NCBI GenBank assembly: GCA_001600695.1
Contig: BCKQ01000014.1
Span: forward strand, 120,989-184,988
Direction of reading: 5' to 3'
From: Ascoidea asiatica
Taxonomy: Eukaryota > Ascomycota > Saccharomycetes > Ascoideales > Ascoideaceae
Length of the DNA stretch: 64,000 nucleotides
Shown here piece by piece: positions 19,626 through 29,921 of the stretch; position 1 is the stretch's first letter, and each line of letters begins with the position of its first letter. The position numbers were made by a program, and so were the translations under genes. Below the pieces are notes generated by a model that worked only from the letters and a program-made list of their open reading frames with translations, did not search any database and was not told the DNA's origin.

Positions 19626-22600
19626 TTATAATTTGAGTCTTTCTAAATTGGCAATTGTTGCTTCTAAACCTTCAGTTTCTGCTGTAGCCTTTTCCAATTT
19701 CTCTAAATCGACAGCCTTAGCTTTCTCAGAAGCTTTATCATTATAATCTTTACCACTCATAACTTTTTCTACAGCAGCTTTAGATTTTCTAATTTTTTCT
19801 AATTTCTTAGAAAATTTTTGAATTTCTCCATCAATATCAACTTGTCCTTTGATAAGAACATGAGCATTACAGTCCGGACTAGCTGATTGTAAAATACAAC
19901 CAGAAGGAATTTCTCCTAAACTTTTTACAACTGTTACATTTTGAACAGCTTTAATTAAAGAAACTATAGAGCCTTGTTGTTCATGTACCATATTAAATGC
20001 GTTTTCTGAAGAACACTCAACAAATACTGTACCATTCTTCACAATATTATATTGACTTAATATTGATCTTATAGTTTTAGTTATATCTAATATTAAGTTA
20101 TAATCCTTTTCTGCTTCTTCAAATTCAAATGATTTAGAATAAATTGGATAAGAAGCAATAACAATTGAAGGAGTATAATCATTTTCTCTTCTAGGTAATC
20201 TTTGCCACATCTCTTCAGTTAAATATGGCATGAATGGATGTAATAATTTCAAAGATGAATCAATACAAGTATATAAGGTGTTTTTGGCTGATATATCTGT
20301 TAATGATTTTGAATTTTCAATATAAACATCACAAAGGTCATTTAAGAAAAAAGCATAAGCAGCATTAGTTGCTTCCATAAATTGTCTATTATCAATAGCA
20401 TTATTAACAACTTTAGCAGTTTTATTAAGTTTACTTAATACCCATTTTTCAACTAATGATTCATTTCCACTTGGTAAAGCTGATGAAGGTGGTTTGTAAT
20501 CATCACCTAAACGTAAAATTACAAACTTTGTAGCTTGATATATTTTGTTACAAAACTTTCTATAACCTTCAACACGTAAAATATCTAAATTTATATCTTT
20601 TGAACCAGTACTATAATTACATAACGCAAATCTTAATGCATCTGTACCACATTCAGGAATACCTTTAGGGTATGATTCTTTTTGCCCTTTTTTGGCAATT
20701 TCAATTTCTCTTGGATCCAAATTACCGTTAAGTAATTGTGAGTTTAATTCTTCTAAACTAATACCTCTAATGACATCTAATGGATCTACAACATTTCCGA
20801 GAGATTTGGACATTTTTCTACCTTGTGCATCACGAACTAATGCATGACAATATACTTCTTTGAATGGAATATTATCGGTTAATTCAATAGTTAAAATAAT
20901 CATTCTAAGAACCCAATTAAATATAATATCCCAACCAGTTTCTAAAACAGAAAATGGGAAGAAATTTTCCATATCCAATGTTTTTTTAGGCCATCCCAAA
21001 GTTGCAAAAGCCCATAATCCAGAAGAAAACCAAGTATCTAGTACATCTTCATCTTGCTCTAAAGTAAAATTTTTATCAGAGAATTTTAAGTTTGCTTTTT
21101 CTTGAGCTTCTTCTAAAGATCTAGCTACAATCCAATATTTTCCATCACCCTTTTCATGAAATTCATTTTCTATATTAACATAATAAGCAGGGATTCTATG
21201 ACCCCACCATAATTGACGAGATACACACCAATCTTTTAAATTATTTGCCCAAGCCATAAAATCATGTTCTGCAAAACTTGGAACAATTTTAACTGCACCT
21301 GATTCAACAGCATTTGCAGCATTTTTAGCCATTGTAGATTGACTAACCCACCATTGAGGTTTAAGATAAGGTTCAATAATATCACCAGTTCTACTACAAG
21401 AAGGAATTACCATAGGATTTGGCTTTTGTTCAATAAATAAATTTTTTTCTTTTAAAGCTTCAATTACTTTATTTCTAGCATCAAATCTTTTCATACCTTC
21501 CCATTCACCACAATTTTCATTTAATTTACCATCTTCAGTAAAAATATTTACAAATTCAAGATTATTTCTATTACCAGTAGCATAATCATTTTGATCATGA
21601 GCAGGAGTAATTTTTACAGCACCTGAACCGAAATTCATATCAACAGCTTCTCTATCACAAATTATTGGAAATTTTCTATCAAGGAATGGATGTTGTACGA
21701 ATTTTCCATGTAAATGAGTATAACGTGGATCATCAGGATGTACAGCAACACCAGTATCACCAAATAAAGTTTCAGGTCTTGTAGTTGCAACAATAATTGT
21801 TTCATCGGAATCAACAACTGGATAAGCAAATGAAGTTATTACACCAAATTGAACTTTTTCAGAATAACCAGGAACTTTAATTAATTTAGGTCCATCAATT
21901 TGAATATTTTCAATTTCAGAATTACTTGTTGCAGTTTGAAGAGCAACACACCAATTAACTAATTTATTTTCCCTATAAATAATACCCTTTTCATGTAATT
22001 GAACAAAAGCTTCAATTACAGCTTCAGATAAATTTGGATCTAAAGTAAAAGCTTCTCTTGACCAATCATAAGAAGCACCTAATTTTTTAACTTGATTTTT
22101 AATTTTTGCATGATAAATTTCTTTCCACTCCCAAACTTTTTCAACAAATTTTTCTCTACCAAGATCTTTTCTATAAATACCTTTTTTAGCTAAATTTTTT
22201 TCAACAACACTTTGAGTTGAAATTCCTGCATGATCAAAACCAGGTAACCATAAAGTTGTTTTACCTTTCATTCTATTATATCTAATTAAAGAATCTTGAA
22301 TTGCAACAGTCAATGCATGTCCAATATGTAAAGCACCAGTAACATTTGGTGGAGGAGCAGGAATTGTAAAAGAACCTTCAGGTTTAATTTTACCTTCAGA
22401 AGTTAATTCTGGTTTAAAAAAACCTTGTTGATCCCACCATTGATACCAAGATTTTTCAACATTTTTTGGAGAATAAGATTTAAAAGAAGGATGATCAAAA
22501 GAAGGTAAAATTTTTTTTTCACCAGGTTTATTTATTGGATTCCAGTCAGGAATTTCAGAACCAATATTTTTATCTTTTTTATTTGGTTTATCTTTTGAAT

Positions 22601-22934
22601 CTGAATTTTTTGATTTATTTTGATCTTGTTTTTGTTTTTTAGCCAAAAATTTAGCCATTTTTTCTAATTTTTTTTTCTCTTTTTCTAATTGTTTTGCAGT
22701 TTTAGGTTTTGGAACCTCAGTATTTGAATCATTTTGATTTTGAGACATTGTTGAAAAATTTAAATTAGATCTTATTAAATTAAGACTATATAAACTATTA
22801 TAATTTTTTGAAATATATTTTTTTGAAATTTTATTATGAGAATTAAGTATATTACCGGTCTGAATGGAATTCAAAAAGAATGAAGCTGATATTGATGAAG
22901 AGATTCCTTTGGTAGAAGATAGCCAAATATTCAT
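19626..22934 (-). CDS. VAS1: Valyl-tRNA synthetase, probably both mitochondrial and cytosolic
   Basis: A class I aminoacyl-tRNA synthetase of 1102 residues, almost the Saccharomyces length (1104). The HIGH-type motif NVTGALHIGHAL lies near residues 195-206, the editing domain includes TTRPETLFGDTG, and the KMSKS signature (GRKMSKSLGN) lies near 704. The C-terminal coiled-coil arm is at about 1030-1100. It charges tRNA-Val. Residues 1-62 before the second in-frame Met look like a mitochondrial presequence (Ser/Asn/Lys/Arg-rich, almost no acid). The protein from Met63 (MSQNQND) begins like a cytosolic enzyme with a Lys-rich appendix. This matches the known VAS1 arrangement in which alternative starts supply both compartments. 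No in-frame CTG codon was found in the whole gene. A Gcn4-type site lies about 200 bases upstream. Confidence 0.95.
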   Translation of the reverse strand: MNIWLSSTKGISSSISASFFLNSIQTGNILNSHNKISKKYISKNYNSLYSLNLIRSNLNFSTMSQNQNDSNTEVPKPKTAKQLEKEKKKLEKMAKFLAKKQKQDQNKSKNSDSKDKPNKKDKNIGSEIPDWNPINKPGEKKILPSFDHPSFKSYSPKNVEKSWYQWWDQQGFFKPELTSEGKIKPEGSFTIPAPPPNVTGALHIGHALTVAIQDSLIRYNRMKGKTTLWLPGFDHAGISTQSVVEKNLAKKGIYRKDLGREKFVEKVWEWKEIYHAKIKNQVKKLGASYDWSREAFTLDPNLSEAVIEAFVQLHEKGIIYRENKLVNWCVALQTATSNSEIENIQIDGPKLIKVPGYSEKVQFGVITSFAYPVVDSDETIIVATTRPETLFGDTGVAVHPDDPRYTHLHGKFVQHPFLDRKFPIICDREAVDMNFGSGAVKITPAHDQNDYATGNRNNLEFVNIFTEDGKLNENCGEWEGMKRFDARNKVIEALKEKNLFIEQKPNPMVIPSCSRTGDIIEPYLKPQWWVSQSTMAKNAANAVESGAVKIVPSFAEHDFMAWANNLKDWCVSRQLWWGHRIPAYYVNIENEFHEKGDGKYWIVARSLEEAQEKANLKFSDKNFTLEQDEDVLDTWFSSGLWAFATLGWPKKTLDMENFFPFSVLETGWDIIFNWVLRMIILTIELTDNIPFKEVYCHALVRDAQGRKMSKSLGNVVDPLDVIRGISLEELNSQLLNGNLDPREIEIAKKGQKESYPKGIPECGTDALRFALCNYSTGSKDINLDILRVEGYRKFCNKIYQATKFVILRLGDDYKPPSSALPSGNESLVEKWVLSKLNKTAKVVNNAIDNRQFMEATNAAYAFFLNDLCDVYIENSKSLTDISAKNTLYTCIDSSLKLLHPFMPYLTEEMWQRLPRRENDYTPSIVIASYPIYSKSFEFEEAEKDYNLILDITKTIRSILSQYNIVKNGTVFVECSSENAFNMVHEQQGSIVSLIKAVQNVTVVKSLGEIPSGCILQSASPDCNAHVLIKGQVDIDGEIQKFSKKLEKIRKSKAAVEKVMSGKDYNDKASEKAKAVDLEKLEKATAETEGLEATIANLERLKL

Positions 22935-23134
22935 CTATTAATCAAACTAAAAAAAACAATATCAATTCAAAGGAGTGATACTGATAGAGATACTGATAGT
23001 AGTGATAGTGATAGTGATAGTGATATTGATAGTTTCAATGCTTCCAGTAGTCGAATTACGTAGGTATTAGTTTTTATCAGTAAACACAAGAAATAAAAAT
23101 AAAATTTCAATCCCAAACGTTGAAAAAGATTTGA

Positions 23135-23141
23135 TGAGTCA
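23135..23141 (+). promoter_or_regulatory. Gcn4-type site TGAGTCA upstream of VAS1
   Basis: Perfect match to the AP-1/Gcn4 consensus TGASTCA, 201 bases before the VAS1 ATG. Aminoacyl-tRNA synthetase genes are common targets of general amino acid control, so the position makes sense. Binding is inferred. Confidence 0.5.
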
Positions 23142-23159
23142 AAAGCAAAAATATTATAA

Positions 23160-23213
23160 AGCCCTCGAACCAGGGCTGCGAACTATAAATTTAGGACGGA
23201 ATGTGACCTAAAT
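23160..23213. repeat. Two adjacent perfect inverted repeats in the VAS1 promoter
   Basis: AGCCCT and AGGGCT (23160-23165, 23172-23177) flank a 6-base spacer. ATTTAGG and CCTAAAT (23189-23195, 23207-23213) flank an 11-base spacer. Both are exact. They could be dimeric protein-binding sites or hairpins in the 5' leader. The first resembles a tRNA T-arm on the minus strand, but the rest of a tRNA is absent. Confidence 0.6.
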
Positions 23214-23388
23214 ATGAATAGTAATAGAGAGACCACTTTTACGGGGGTGATCGATCTTATTCTGTTATCACGATGAGGTTTGCTTAGCAGAAGAAGACAA
23301 GAAAAGAGAAAGAAAGACAAGAAAAATATGTTTATTTAAGCTACAAAATTATGATTATATATTCAAGTATCAGAGTGAAAGAGAACTA

Positions 23389-25149
23389 TTATGAAGAAGG
23401 CGGTGGAGGAGGAGGTGGCGGAGAGGGAGGACCAGGAGGAGGAGGAGCAGCACCTGTTGAAGGACTGACTTCTAAGAAATTGAAGTCAATGTCCGAAAAT
23501 GATGGAGGTGGTGGTGGTGGAGCTAAAGAAGAATCACTTTCAATTCCAACAACCATTGAAGGTGGTGGTGGAGGTGGCATTGAAGGAAATTCTGAGCTTG
23601 TTGTTAATGGGAGAGGTAAAGATGAAGATACTGGAGGAGCTGGTGGTTGTGGTAATTTACTTGATATTGGAGTTAAAGGAAGTGATGAAGGTGTTTTAAA
23701 ATTTGAATTCGAATAATTATTGAAATTATTTACTCCATTGGATTTATAAGGTCCTGAATATTCTGAATTTCTTTGATAATTATTCCTCTGGCGATTTTGA
23801 TAACGATCTTCTTGTTGATATTGATTATTATTATTATTACCAAATTGATTACCATATTGATTTTGATTACCATACTGTTTTTGATTATTGTATTGATTTT
23901 GATTACTATATTGATTTTGATTTCCAAATTGAGTACCATTACTATTACCATTATTATTGTTATAAGAAATATTTCTTCTTTTAAGTGCAGGTTCTCCATT
24001 TTCTTCACTTTTAGAATATGAGTTATATGCAAGTGTACCATTTTTTATTACTCCGTTATTAATTCCATTAATGCTACTATTATTACTATTATTATTAATA
24101 CTATTATTTATATTGTTATTATCTATTTTGAAATTAGAATTAGAATTAGGTAATTCACCATTTATATCATTCATCATTTTTTCAAATTCTAAATCTGCAT
24201 CAGATTTAGAGTTTTTCAATAAATCTGGATTATTCTTAAATTTACAATCTTTTGAAAGATGACCTTTATTATTACAAATTGAACAAATTATTAAATTAAT
24301 TACATTTTTAGTATTTGGACAATCATATCTTCTATGACCTAATTCACCACAATTTACACAAGGTCTATTTTCAGGTTCTCTTAAAGTACCATTTAAAGCT
24401 GCTAATTCTCTTAATTGACCTCTTTTTAAATCATTTTGACCTTCTGGAGTTGAAATTGCTTTATTTATTATATCTTGACATAATTCAATTGCTTTTTGTA
24501 ATTTAGCATTAGAATCTGCAGTTATTAAAACATGTAATTCTTCTTCTAAATTATTTTTTCTTTCACTTATTGAAGATCTATTTTTACCTTCTTTAACAGA
24601 ACCTTTACCTCTAATTGCAATTTTTGCACCAGAAATTGCTTGATTTTTTTTTGATGTATTACCTCTTGGACCTAATAATAAACCAATAAAATTTATTGAA
24701 TAAGTTTTTGGTATAAATATTTTTTTTATAAATATTGTCTTTTTTTTATAATCAATTGGTGGTATAAATCCAGGAATTGAAATTAGAGCAAATTCAATCA
24801 ATGAAGCTCTTTCATTTTCTAGTTTTTTTCTATATCTATATTCTCTTGTATTTGTTCTTCTTCCACTTGAATCATATTGTGGAGGAGGAGATGGACTTCT
24901 TGAAGGTGGAGGATGTAATTGAAAAAGAGAACATTTTAATTTTTGAGTTATTTCTTCAATTCTAAATATAGTTTGATAAGCTTCTAATTGTTCTACAGTA
25001 AGAGCACTAAAAATTTCAGTTGGTAAACCAATGTTTTTTAAAAGTGAATTATTTCTTGGAGTTGTCCATTTTTCTTCTGATCTTATTTGCTTCTCAGAAG
25101 ATCTACCTCTGAAGTTATTGTTATTAGTTTGAAAATTAGATGTATCCAT
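23389..25149 (-). CDS. MSL5: Branchpoint-binding protein (SF1/BBP)
   Basis: The first ATG is at 25147-25149, giving 586 residues. The open frame extends a little further upstream but without ATG. An N-terminal helix-rich part ends in a SPSPPP-type motif like the one that contacts the U2AF large subunit in SF1. The KH-QUA2 domain follows, with KKIFIPKTYSINFIGLLLGP and RGNT in its nucleic-acid-binding loop and GAKIAIRGKGSVKEGK after it. Two CCHC zinc knuckles come next (CVNCGELGHRRYDC and CSICNNKGHLSKDC). The tail is rich in Asn/Gln/Tyr and then in proline (runs of 5-8 Pro). BBP recognises the intron branchpoint in the commitment complex. It is longer than Saccharomyces Msl5 (476) because of the Asn/Gln and Pro tail. 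The purine-rich reverse strand of the Pro tract is a composition effect, not a second gene. Confidence 0.92.
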   Translation of the reverse strand: MDTSNFQTNNNNFRGRSSEKQIRSEEKWTTPRNNSLLKNIGLPTEIFSALTVEQLEAYQTIFRIEEITQKLKCSLFQLHPPPSRSPSPPPQYDSSGRRTNTREYRYRKKLENERASLIEFALISIPGFIPPIDYKKKTIFIKKIFIPKTYSINFIGLLLGPRGNTSKKNQAISGAKIAIRGKGSVKEGKNRSSISERKNNLEEELHVLITADSNAKLQKAIELCQDIINKAISTPEGQNDLKRGQLRELAALNGTLREPENRPCVNCGELGHRRYDCPNTKNVINLIICSICNNKGHLSKDCKFKNNPDLLKNSKSDADLEFEKMMNDINGELPNSNSNFKIDNNNINNSINNNSNNSSINGINNGVIKNGTLAYNSYSKSEENGEPALKRRNISYNNNNGNSNGTQFGNQNQYSNQNQYNNQKQYGNQNQYGNQFGNNNNNQYQQEDRYQNRQRNNYQRNSEYSGPYKSNGVNNFNNYSNSNFKTPSSLPLTPISSKLPQPPAPPVSSSLPLPLTTSSEFPSMPPPPPPSMVVGIESDSSLAPPPPPPSFSDIDFNFLEVSPSTGAAPPPPGPPSPPPPPPPPSS

Positions 25150-25652
25150 TAATATATTAATTTTGACTGTTTCACGTAAGTTGAAGTTTATGCTTGAAAT
25201 CAGCAAAAGAAGATGAGTAAGAAGAAGAAGAAGAAAAAGAAGAAGATCAAATTCACCTCAGTTATTTTTGTATTTTTTCTTTGTTTTTATTTTTTTTTCG
25301 TTTTCGATGCGGTTCGGAGGTTTTTCACGGAAAACGGTATTGGATTCCGTTATACAACCGGGGTGGAGACCAGAAACACGGAGCCGCTGCAGTTTGAAAA
25401 AAGTAAAAAATTTATCATGACAAAAAAGCGGTTTTTTGGTTGCTTTGAAAGTTAAAAAATCAAATCTTTTTCGGGAAAGTTTTAAATTTTTGAAATAATC
25501 AAGAAATATTACTGTAGAAGTAATAATTGATTAGGTTAAAAGCTGTCAATGAATATCAGATTCATCTTCGTGAATTTTAATAATATATTGAAATAATTTA
25601 AAAGTTATTATTTGAAGTGTAGCGTATAATAGTAATAATAATAATAATAATA
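25150..25652. promoter_or_regulatory. Divergent promoter between MSL5 and REB1
   Basis: About 500 bases. A GC-richer island spans about 25305-25400 and contains an inverted repeat ACGGAA (25327-25332) and TTCCGT (25345-25350). GAA/AAG-rich sequence lies next to MSL5 (25200-25245) and an AT-rich leader with an (AAT)n stretch precedes REB1. I looked for the Reb1 core CGGGTAA and did not find an exact copy here. Confidence 0.45.
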
Positions 25653-27560
25653 ATGACCACAAAACTGAGGTTAAGCTTTAGTGGAAATACAGATAAGATA
25701 TCTAATGATATAATTTCACAAATTGATTTGAAAAGTCTTAAAGAGACAAATTATAATAATGATGATTTAAATGATGATTTAAATGATGAATTCAATGAAG
25801 ATTTGAATGATGAATTTGATAATGATAGTGATTTTGGAATGAAACCTGTTAAAGGATTTGTTAAAAGAATACAAAAGACTAAAAAAAATAATGATAGTAA
25901 AAAAAGAAAAGCTGAAGAGGATATTGAAGGTCAATTAGATGGATCTGTGAAAAAAAAACATAAACACAAGCACAAGCATAAGCATGATCACGATCATAAA
26001 CATAAGCACAAGAATAAACATAAACATAAACACAAGCATAAGCATAAACATAAACATAAAAATGAACATGAATCCGAAGAAAAAGATAAAGATAAAGATA
26101 AAGATAAAGATAAAGATAAAGAGAATGATATAGAAAAAGAAAATAATTTAGATATTGATAAAGTGAATGATATAAACAAGATAAGTGATATTGATAAAGA
26201 GAATAATATAAATAAGAAAAGTAATAATGATAAAGAAAATAATTTAAATAATGTTATTAAGAAGAATAAAGAAAAGGATCAAATAATAAAAGTAAAAATA
26301 ACAGATTTAAAAGGAATAAAAAAAAATAAAATATTAAAAATTAAAGTAATAGAAAATGAAAATAATTATAAAGATTTAAATTTTGAAAAAGAAAGTAGTA
26401 TAGATCTTAGAAAAAAAGAATTACCAATACCTAAACAATGTTCAGAATTTCCATATAAATTTAATTTAGGTCAACCATGGTGGCAAGATAATGAAAAATC
26501 AATTGATGGACTTTCATATAAGAATATTAATGAATTAATAACTGGATTAATGATTGAATTTGAAAATGAAAATGAAAATGAAAATGGGAATGGGAATGAT
26601 GATATTGACAATGATAATAGAAATGAAAATGAAAATATAATTAAAAAAAAGACAGGAAAAAAAAAAGAAGAAAGAATGAATTATTCAATTGATGAAGAAG
26701 AAATAATAATTTTATTTATTGATAATTATGTTAAAATGAATGAATTAAAAGAAGAAGATATTCAAGAAGCAATTTGGTCATTAAAAAGATTAGAAAATTT
26801 ATGGAATGGATTAGCAAAATTATTACCAAATCGTAAAAGAAATAGTATTATAAATCATGTACGTTTAATGTATTTAAAATGTCGTACAGGAAAATTTTCA
26901 GAAGAAGAAGATAAAATTTTAATTGAATTAATTAAAATTTATGGATTTAAATGGAAACAATTTGGAATGGTTTTAAATAGATTACCAGATTCATTATTTA
27001 GTAGATGGAGAGATGGATTAAAAATTCGAGATACATTTCAAGAAGGTAGATGGAATAAAGAACTTGAACAACTTTTAAGAGTTGTTGTTAAAGATAATTA
27101 TTTTAGAGATTCATCATGGGAACCAAGAATTGAATGGAATAAAGTTACAGAAGAATTTGGTGGTATTAAATCAAGAAGATTTTTTATTAGAAAATGGAAT
27201 TCAATGATTTCAAGAGATATTGAATATTTAAAAAAAAAAATTGAAAAAAATATAAATTTGAAAAAAATTGAAAAAATTGAAATTTGGATTATAATGAAAA
27301 TTAAAGAATATAATTTTGAAGATCAAATTAATTGGGATTTTTTAGTTAAAGATTATGGAGATAAAAAAGTTAATATAAAAGTTTTAAAAAATATTTTAGA
27401 AATTTTTAAATTAGAACATAAAATTATGGAAAAAGATTTAAAAACATTATTGATAACTTTAGATTCATTACTTTTAAATGATGAATATGTAAAAATAGCG
27501 TCAGAAATTATCAAAGAAGGTCTAGTTAAAAATGGAGAAGACTATGAATGTTTTCTATGA
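25653..27560 (+). CDS. REB1: Reb1/Nsi1-family Myb-domain DNA-binding protein
   Basis: A 635-residue protein. The C-terminal half has the Myb-type helices of the Reb1/Nsi1/TTF1 family. A first module contains WNGLAKLLPNRKRNSIINHV. The next runs through GKFSEEEDKILIELIKIYG, WKQFGMVLNRLPDSLFSRW and then EGRWNKELEQLLRVV. Conserved Trp residues sit at helix positions typical of Myb repeats. The N-terminal half is unusual: an acidic Asn-Asp stretch near 30-65, an almost pure Lys-His alternation at about 102-137, a Lys-Asp repeat, and Asn-rich linkers. Reb1 clears nucleosomes at promoters and terminates RNA polymerase I and II. REB1 and NSI1 are thought to be genome-duplication twins in Saccharomyces, so a single ancestral-type gene is expected here. 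The start is the ATG at 25653. Confidence 0.75.
   Translation: MTTKLRLSFSGNTDKISNDIISQIDLKSLKETNYNNDDLNDDLNDEFNEDLNDEFDNDSDFGMKPVKGFVKRIQKTKKNNDSKKRKAEEDIEGQLDGSVKKKHKHKHKHKHDHDHKHKHKNKHKHKHKHKHKHKHKNEHESEEKDKDKDKDKDKDKENDIEKENNLDIDKVNDINKISDIDKENNINKKSNNDKENNLNNVIKKNKEKDQIIKVKITDLKGIKKNKILKIKVIENENNYKDLNFEKESSIDLRKKELPIPKQCSEFPYKFNLGQPWWQDNEKSIDGLSYKNINELITGLMIEFENENENENGNGNDDIDNDNRNENENIIKKKTGKKKEERMNYSIDEEEIIILFIDNYVKMNELKEEDIQEAIWSLKRLENLWNGLAKLLPNRKRNSIINHVRLMYLKCRTGKFSEEEDKILIELIKIYGFKWKQFGMVLNRLPDSLFSRWRDGLKIRDTFQEGRWNKELEQLLRVVVKDNYFRDSSWEPRIEWNKVTEEFGGIKSRRFFIRKWNSMISRDIEYLKKKIEKNINLKKIEKIEIWIIMKIKEYNFEDQINWDFLVKDYGDKKVNIKVLKNILEIFKLEHKIMEKDLKTLLITLDSLLLNDEYVKIASEIIKEGLVKNGEDYECFL
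25957..26061 (+). repeat. Lys-His codon repeat (AAA/CAT, AAG/CAC) within REB1
   Basis: About 35 codons alternate Lys and His with a few Asp and Asn interruptions, built on a degenerate CATAAACACAAG unit. Such His-rich repeats are known from nuclear-speckle proteins; here the tract sits ahead of the Myb domains. Confidence 0.85.
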
Positions 27561-28407
27561 GAATTTTAACATATTGTATAAATTATTAATAAAATAAAAT
27601 GAAATTAAGAATAAAATTAAGAATAAAATTAAGAATAAAAATAGAATTAAGATTAAGAATACGAAGTTCACACATTCTTCAAAGCATTGTTTGGTCGTGG
27701 TCTGAGCAGTAACGCCACTTTCCGTGCCACTTTATCCCAATTAAAACACAAATGGCTATGTAATTAGGAACGAGGTGTACGAAACCACCGCCACCGACAA
27801 CACCGCCTCTTCTGCTCTTCTGTGGCAGTGCCGGCGGCAAGCAAACCATCCTCGCCATCCTCGCCATCCTCCACTTTTGCCACCTCTGCCACCTTCTTTT
27901 GCCACCGTTTTCCTCCTTCTCAGCTGCGACTCAGAAAAACGATCCTTTCGTTGCTGTTGCTGTTGTTGTTTCTTCTTCTTCTTCTTCTTCTTCTTCTTCT
28001 TCTCCTTCTCCTGCTTGCAATATCACCAGAATCACCTTCTTCTCATAGTTAACACCCCTTCATTTGAACTTACATTGTCTTAGTCTCTCTTTAATATACA
28101 AATATTCCAATATTCAACTATTGTTTCAGTCATGTTATGAGCATAAATTCAAATTCCCTCTTATATTTTAATGTAATATGAAATATTAAATATTACAATA
28201 AACATTATATTCTCTTCTATATCCATTCATTAAATGAATTATTGATTATGAATATGAATAAATGAATTAATGAATTCATCTTTTATTAACTAGATTAATG
28301 TCCTTTACTTTACTTTACTTAATTTAATTATTTCATCTTAATACTGGAGTAGTATATAATATATTATATTTTATTCAATTTCTAAATCATTTTTTCAATC
28401 TTTCATT

Positions 28408-28452
<45 letters not shown>

Positions 28453-28566
28453 GTATTATAAATTCTAATAATCCATTCATTCATATTCAATTAATATATT
28501 TAATATAAGATTAATATTAATATATTTTATATTCAATTAATATATTATTAATCTTTTAATTTAAAT
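27561..28566. promoter_or_regulatory. REB1 3' flank and promoter of the Zn2Cys6 gene
   Basis: About 1 kb. The first 100 bases hold a tandem AATTAAGAATAA unit downstream of REB1. A clearly GC- and pyrimidine-rich island spans about 27680-28030 and ends in a (TTC)n run (27971-28003). The rest is an AT-rich leader with an (AATC)n microsatellite at 28410-28452. Short frames at 27775-28083 are low-complexity reading of the island. Confidence 0.45.
28410..28452 (+). repeat. (AATC)n microsatellite
   Basis: About ten perfect copies of AATC, roughly 115 bases upstream of the Zn2Cys6 gene start; likely length-variable. Confidence 0.9.
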
Positions 28567-29835
28567 ATGTCTAATAATGATGAAAATAATAAAAAAAAAA
28601 ATTTTAAAGTAAATTTTAAAGAAAATTTAAAAGAAAATTTTAAAGAAATTTCAAAAGAAAATCTGAAAGATCTTCAAAAAATAAGTAAAAAAAGAAGAAG
28701 AGCTTGTGATAGATGTCATGCAATTAAACAAGTTTGTAGTGGTAATTCAATACCTTGTGATAGATGTAAAAGAATGAATTTACCTTGTACTTTTAATAGA
28801 CCAATAAAAAAATTAGGTAGACCAAGATTATCAACAAATAATTCTTTTAATAACATTAATAATAATATAAGTAATTTAAATTGTAATTGTAATCAATTCA
28901 ATAACATTAATAACAATATTAATAATAATATTAATAATAATAATTTAATAGTTAAACCAATTTTAAATAATCAATCAAAATTAAAAAAAAAAAAAATTAA
29001 ATCTCTGTTAGAAATTTCAAATATTTCTCCATTTCAAAAAATTCAATCTTTTACTGATAATGAACATAAATTAAATCAAAATTTTAAAAATGATTTAATT
29101 AATTTAAATAATTTAAATAATATCTCAGATTTATCAAATATTACAAAACTTGAAGATATTCCTGATATTCAAAATATTCCTGATATTCAAAATATTCCTG
29201 ATATTCAAGACATTCAAAATATTCAAAATATTCAAGATATTCAAGATATTCAAGAAATACAGGATATTAATCAAATTAATGATATTTCAGATATTCAAAA
29301 TATTCAAAATATTCCATATCCTCCATTACCAACTTTATCAAATTATGAATATTTACCAATAAATCATACTGATTCTGTATCTTCTAAATCTTCTTTTTCA
29401 AATACTTCTTCTTCAATTGATTTATTAAATTCTTTTATTGATCCTTTTCAACCTCAATCTTTTACTTTACAATCTATTTTAAATCAAAATCAAAATCAAA
29501 ATAATTCTTCATTATCTCCTTTATCTTCTTCATCTATTTCAAATAATTCTAATAATTCAAATAATTCAAATATTTCAAATAACTCTAATAATTCTAATAA
29601 TTCAAGTATTACAAGTTCTTTACCATTATCTTCTAATAATGATACTTTAATAGATTCTTCAATATTATCTTCTTCACTCTTTATTTCAAATGATGATACT
29701 AATATCAACATCGATAACAATAATAATGCCAATACTAATAGTAATATTAACTTCAGTTTCAATAATATGAATATAAGTAGCTCTAATTCAAATTATGATA
29801 ATTTAAATCAAAATGATAATATTAATAGTATGTTC

Positions 29836-29921
<86 letters not shown>

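Larger units (their letters stand above)
22935..23388. promoter_or_regulatory. VAS1 promoter and MSL5 3' flank
   Basis: About 450 bases with unusual symmetry. A TGATAG microsatellite spans about 22980-23035, nearest VAS1. TGAGTCA lies at 23135-23141. Two perfect inverted repeats follow at 23160-23177 and 23189-23213. A GC-richer patch at 23220-23280 includes TACGGGGGTGATCG. The last 100 bases are the 3' flank of MSL5. Confidence 0.45.

Noticed and set aside
23160..23177. A possible tRNA T-arm in the VAS1 promoter
   Set aside because: The loop is 8 bases and no acceptor, D or anticodon arms surround it; kept only as an inverted repeat.
23351..23716. Glycine-rich open frame antisense to MSL5
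   Set aside because: It is the reverse reading of the proline-rich BBP tail.
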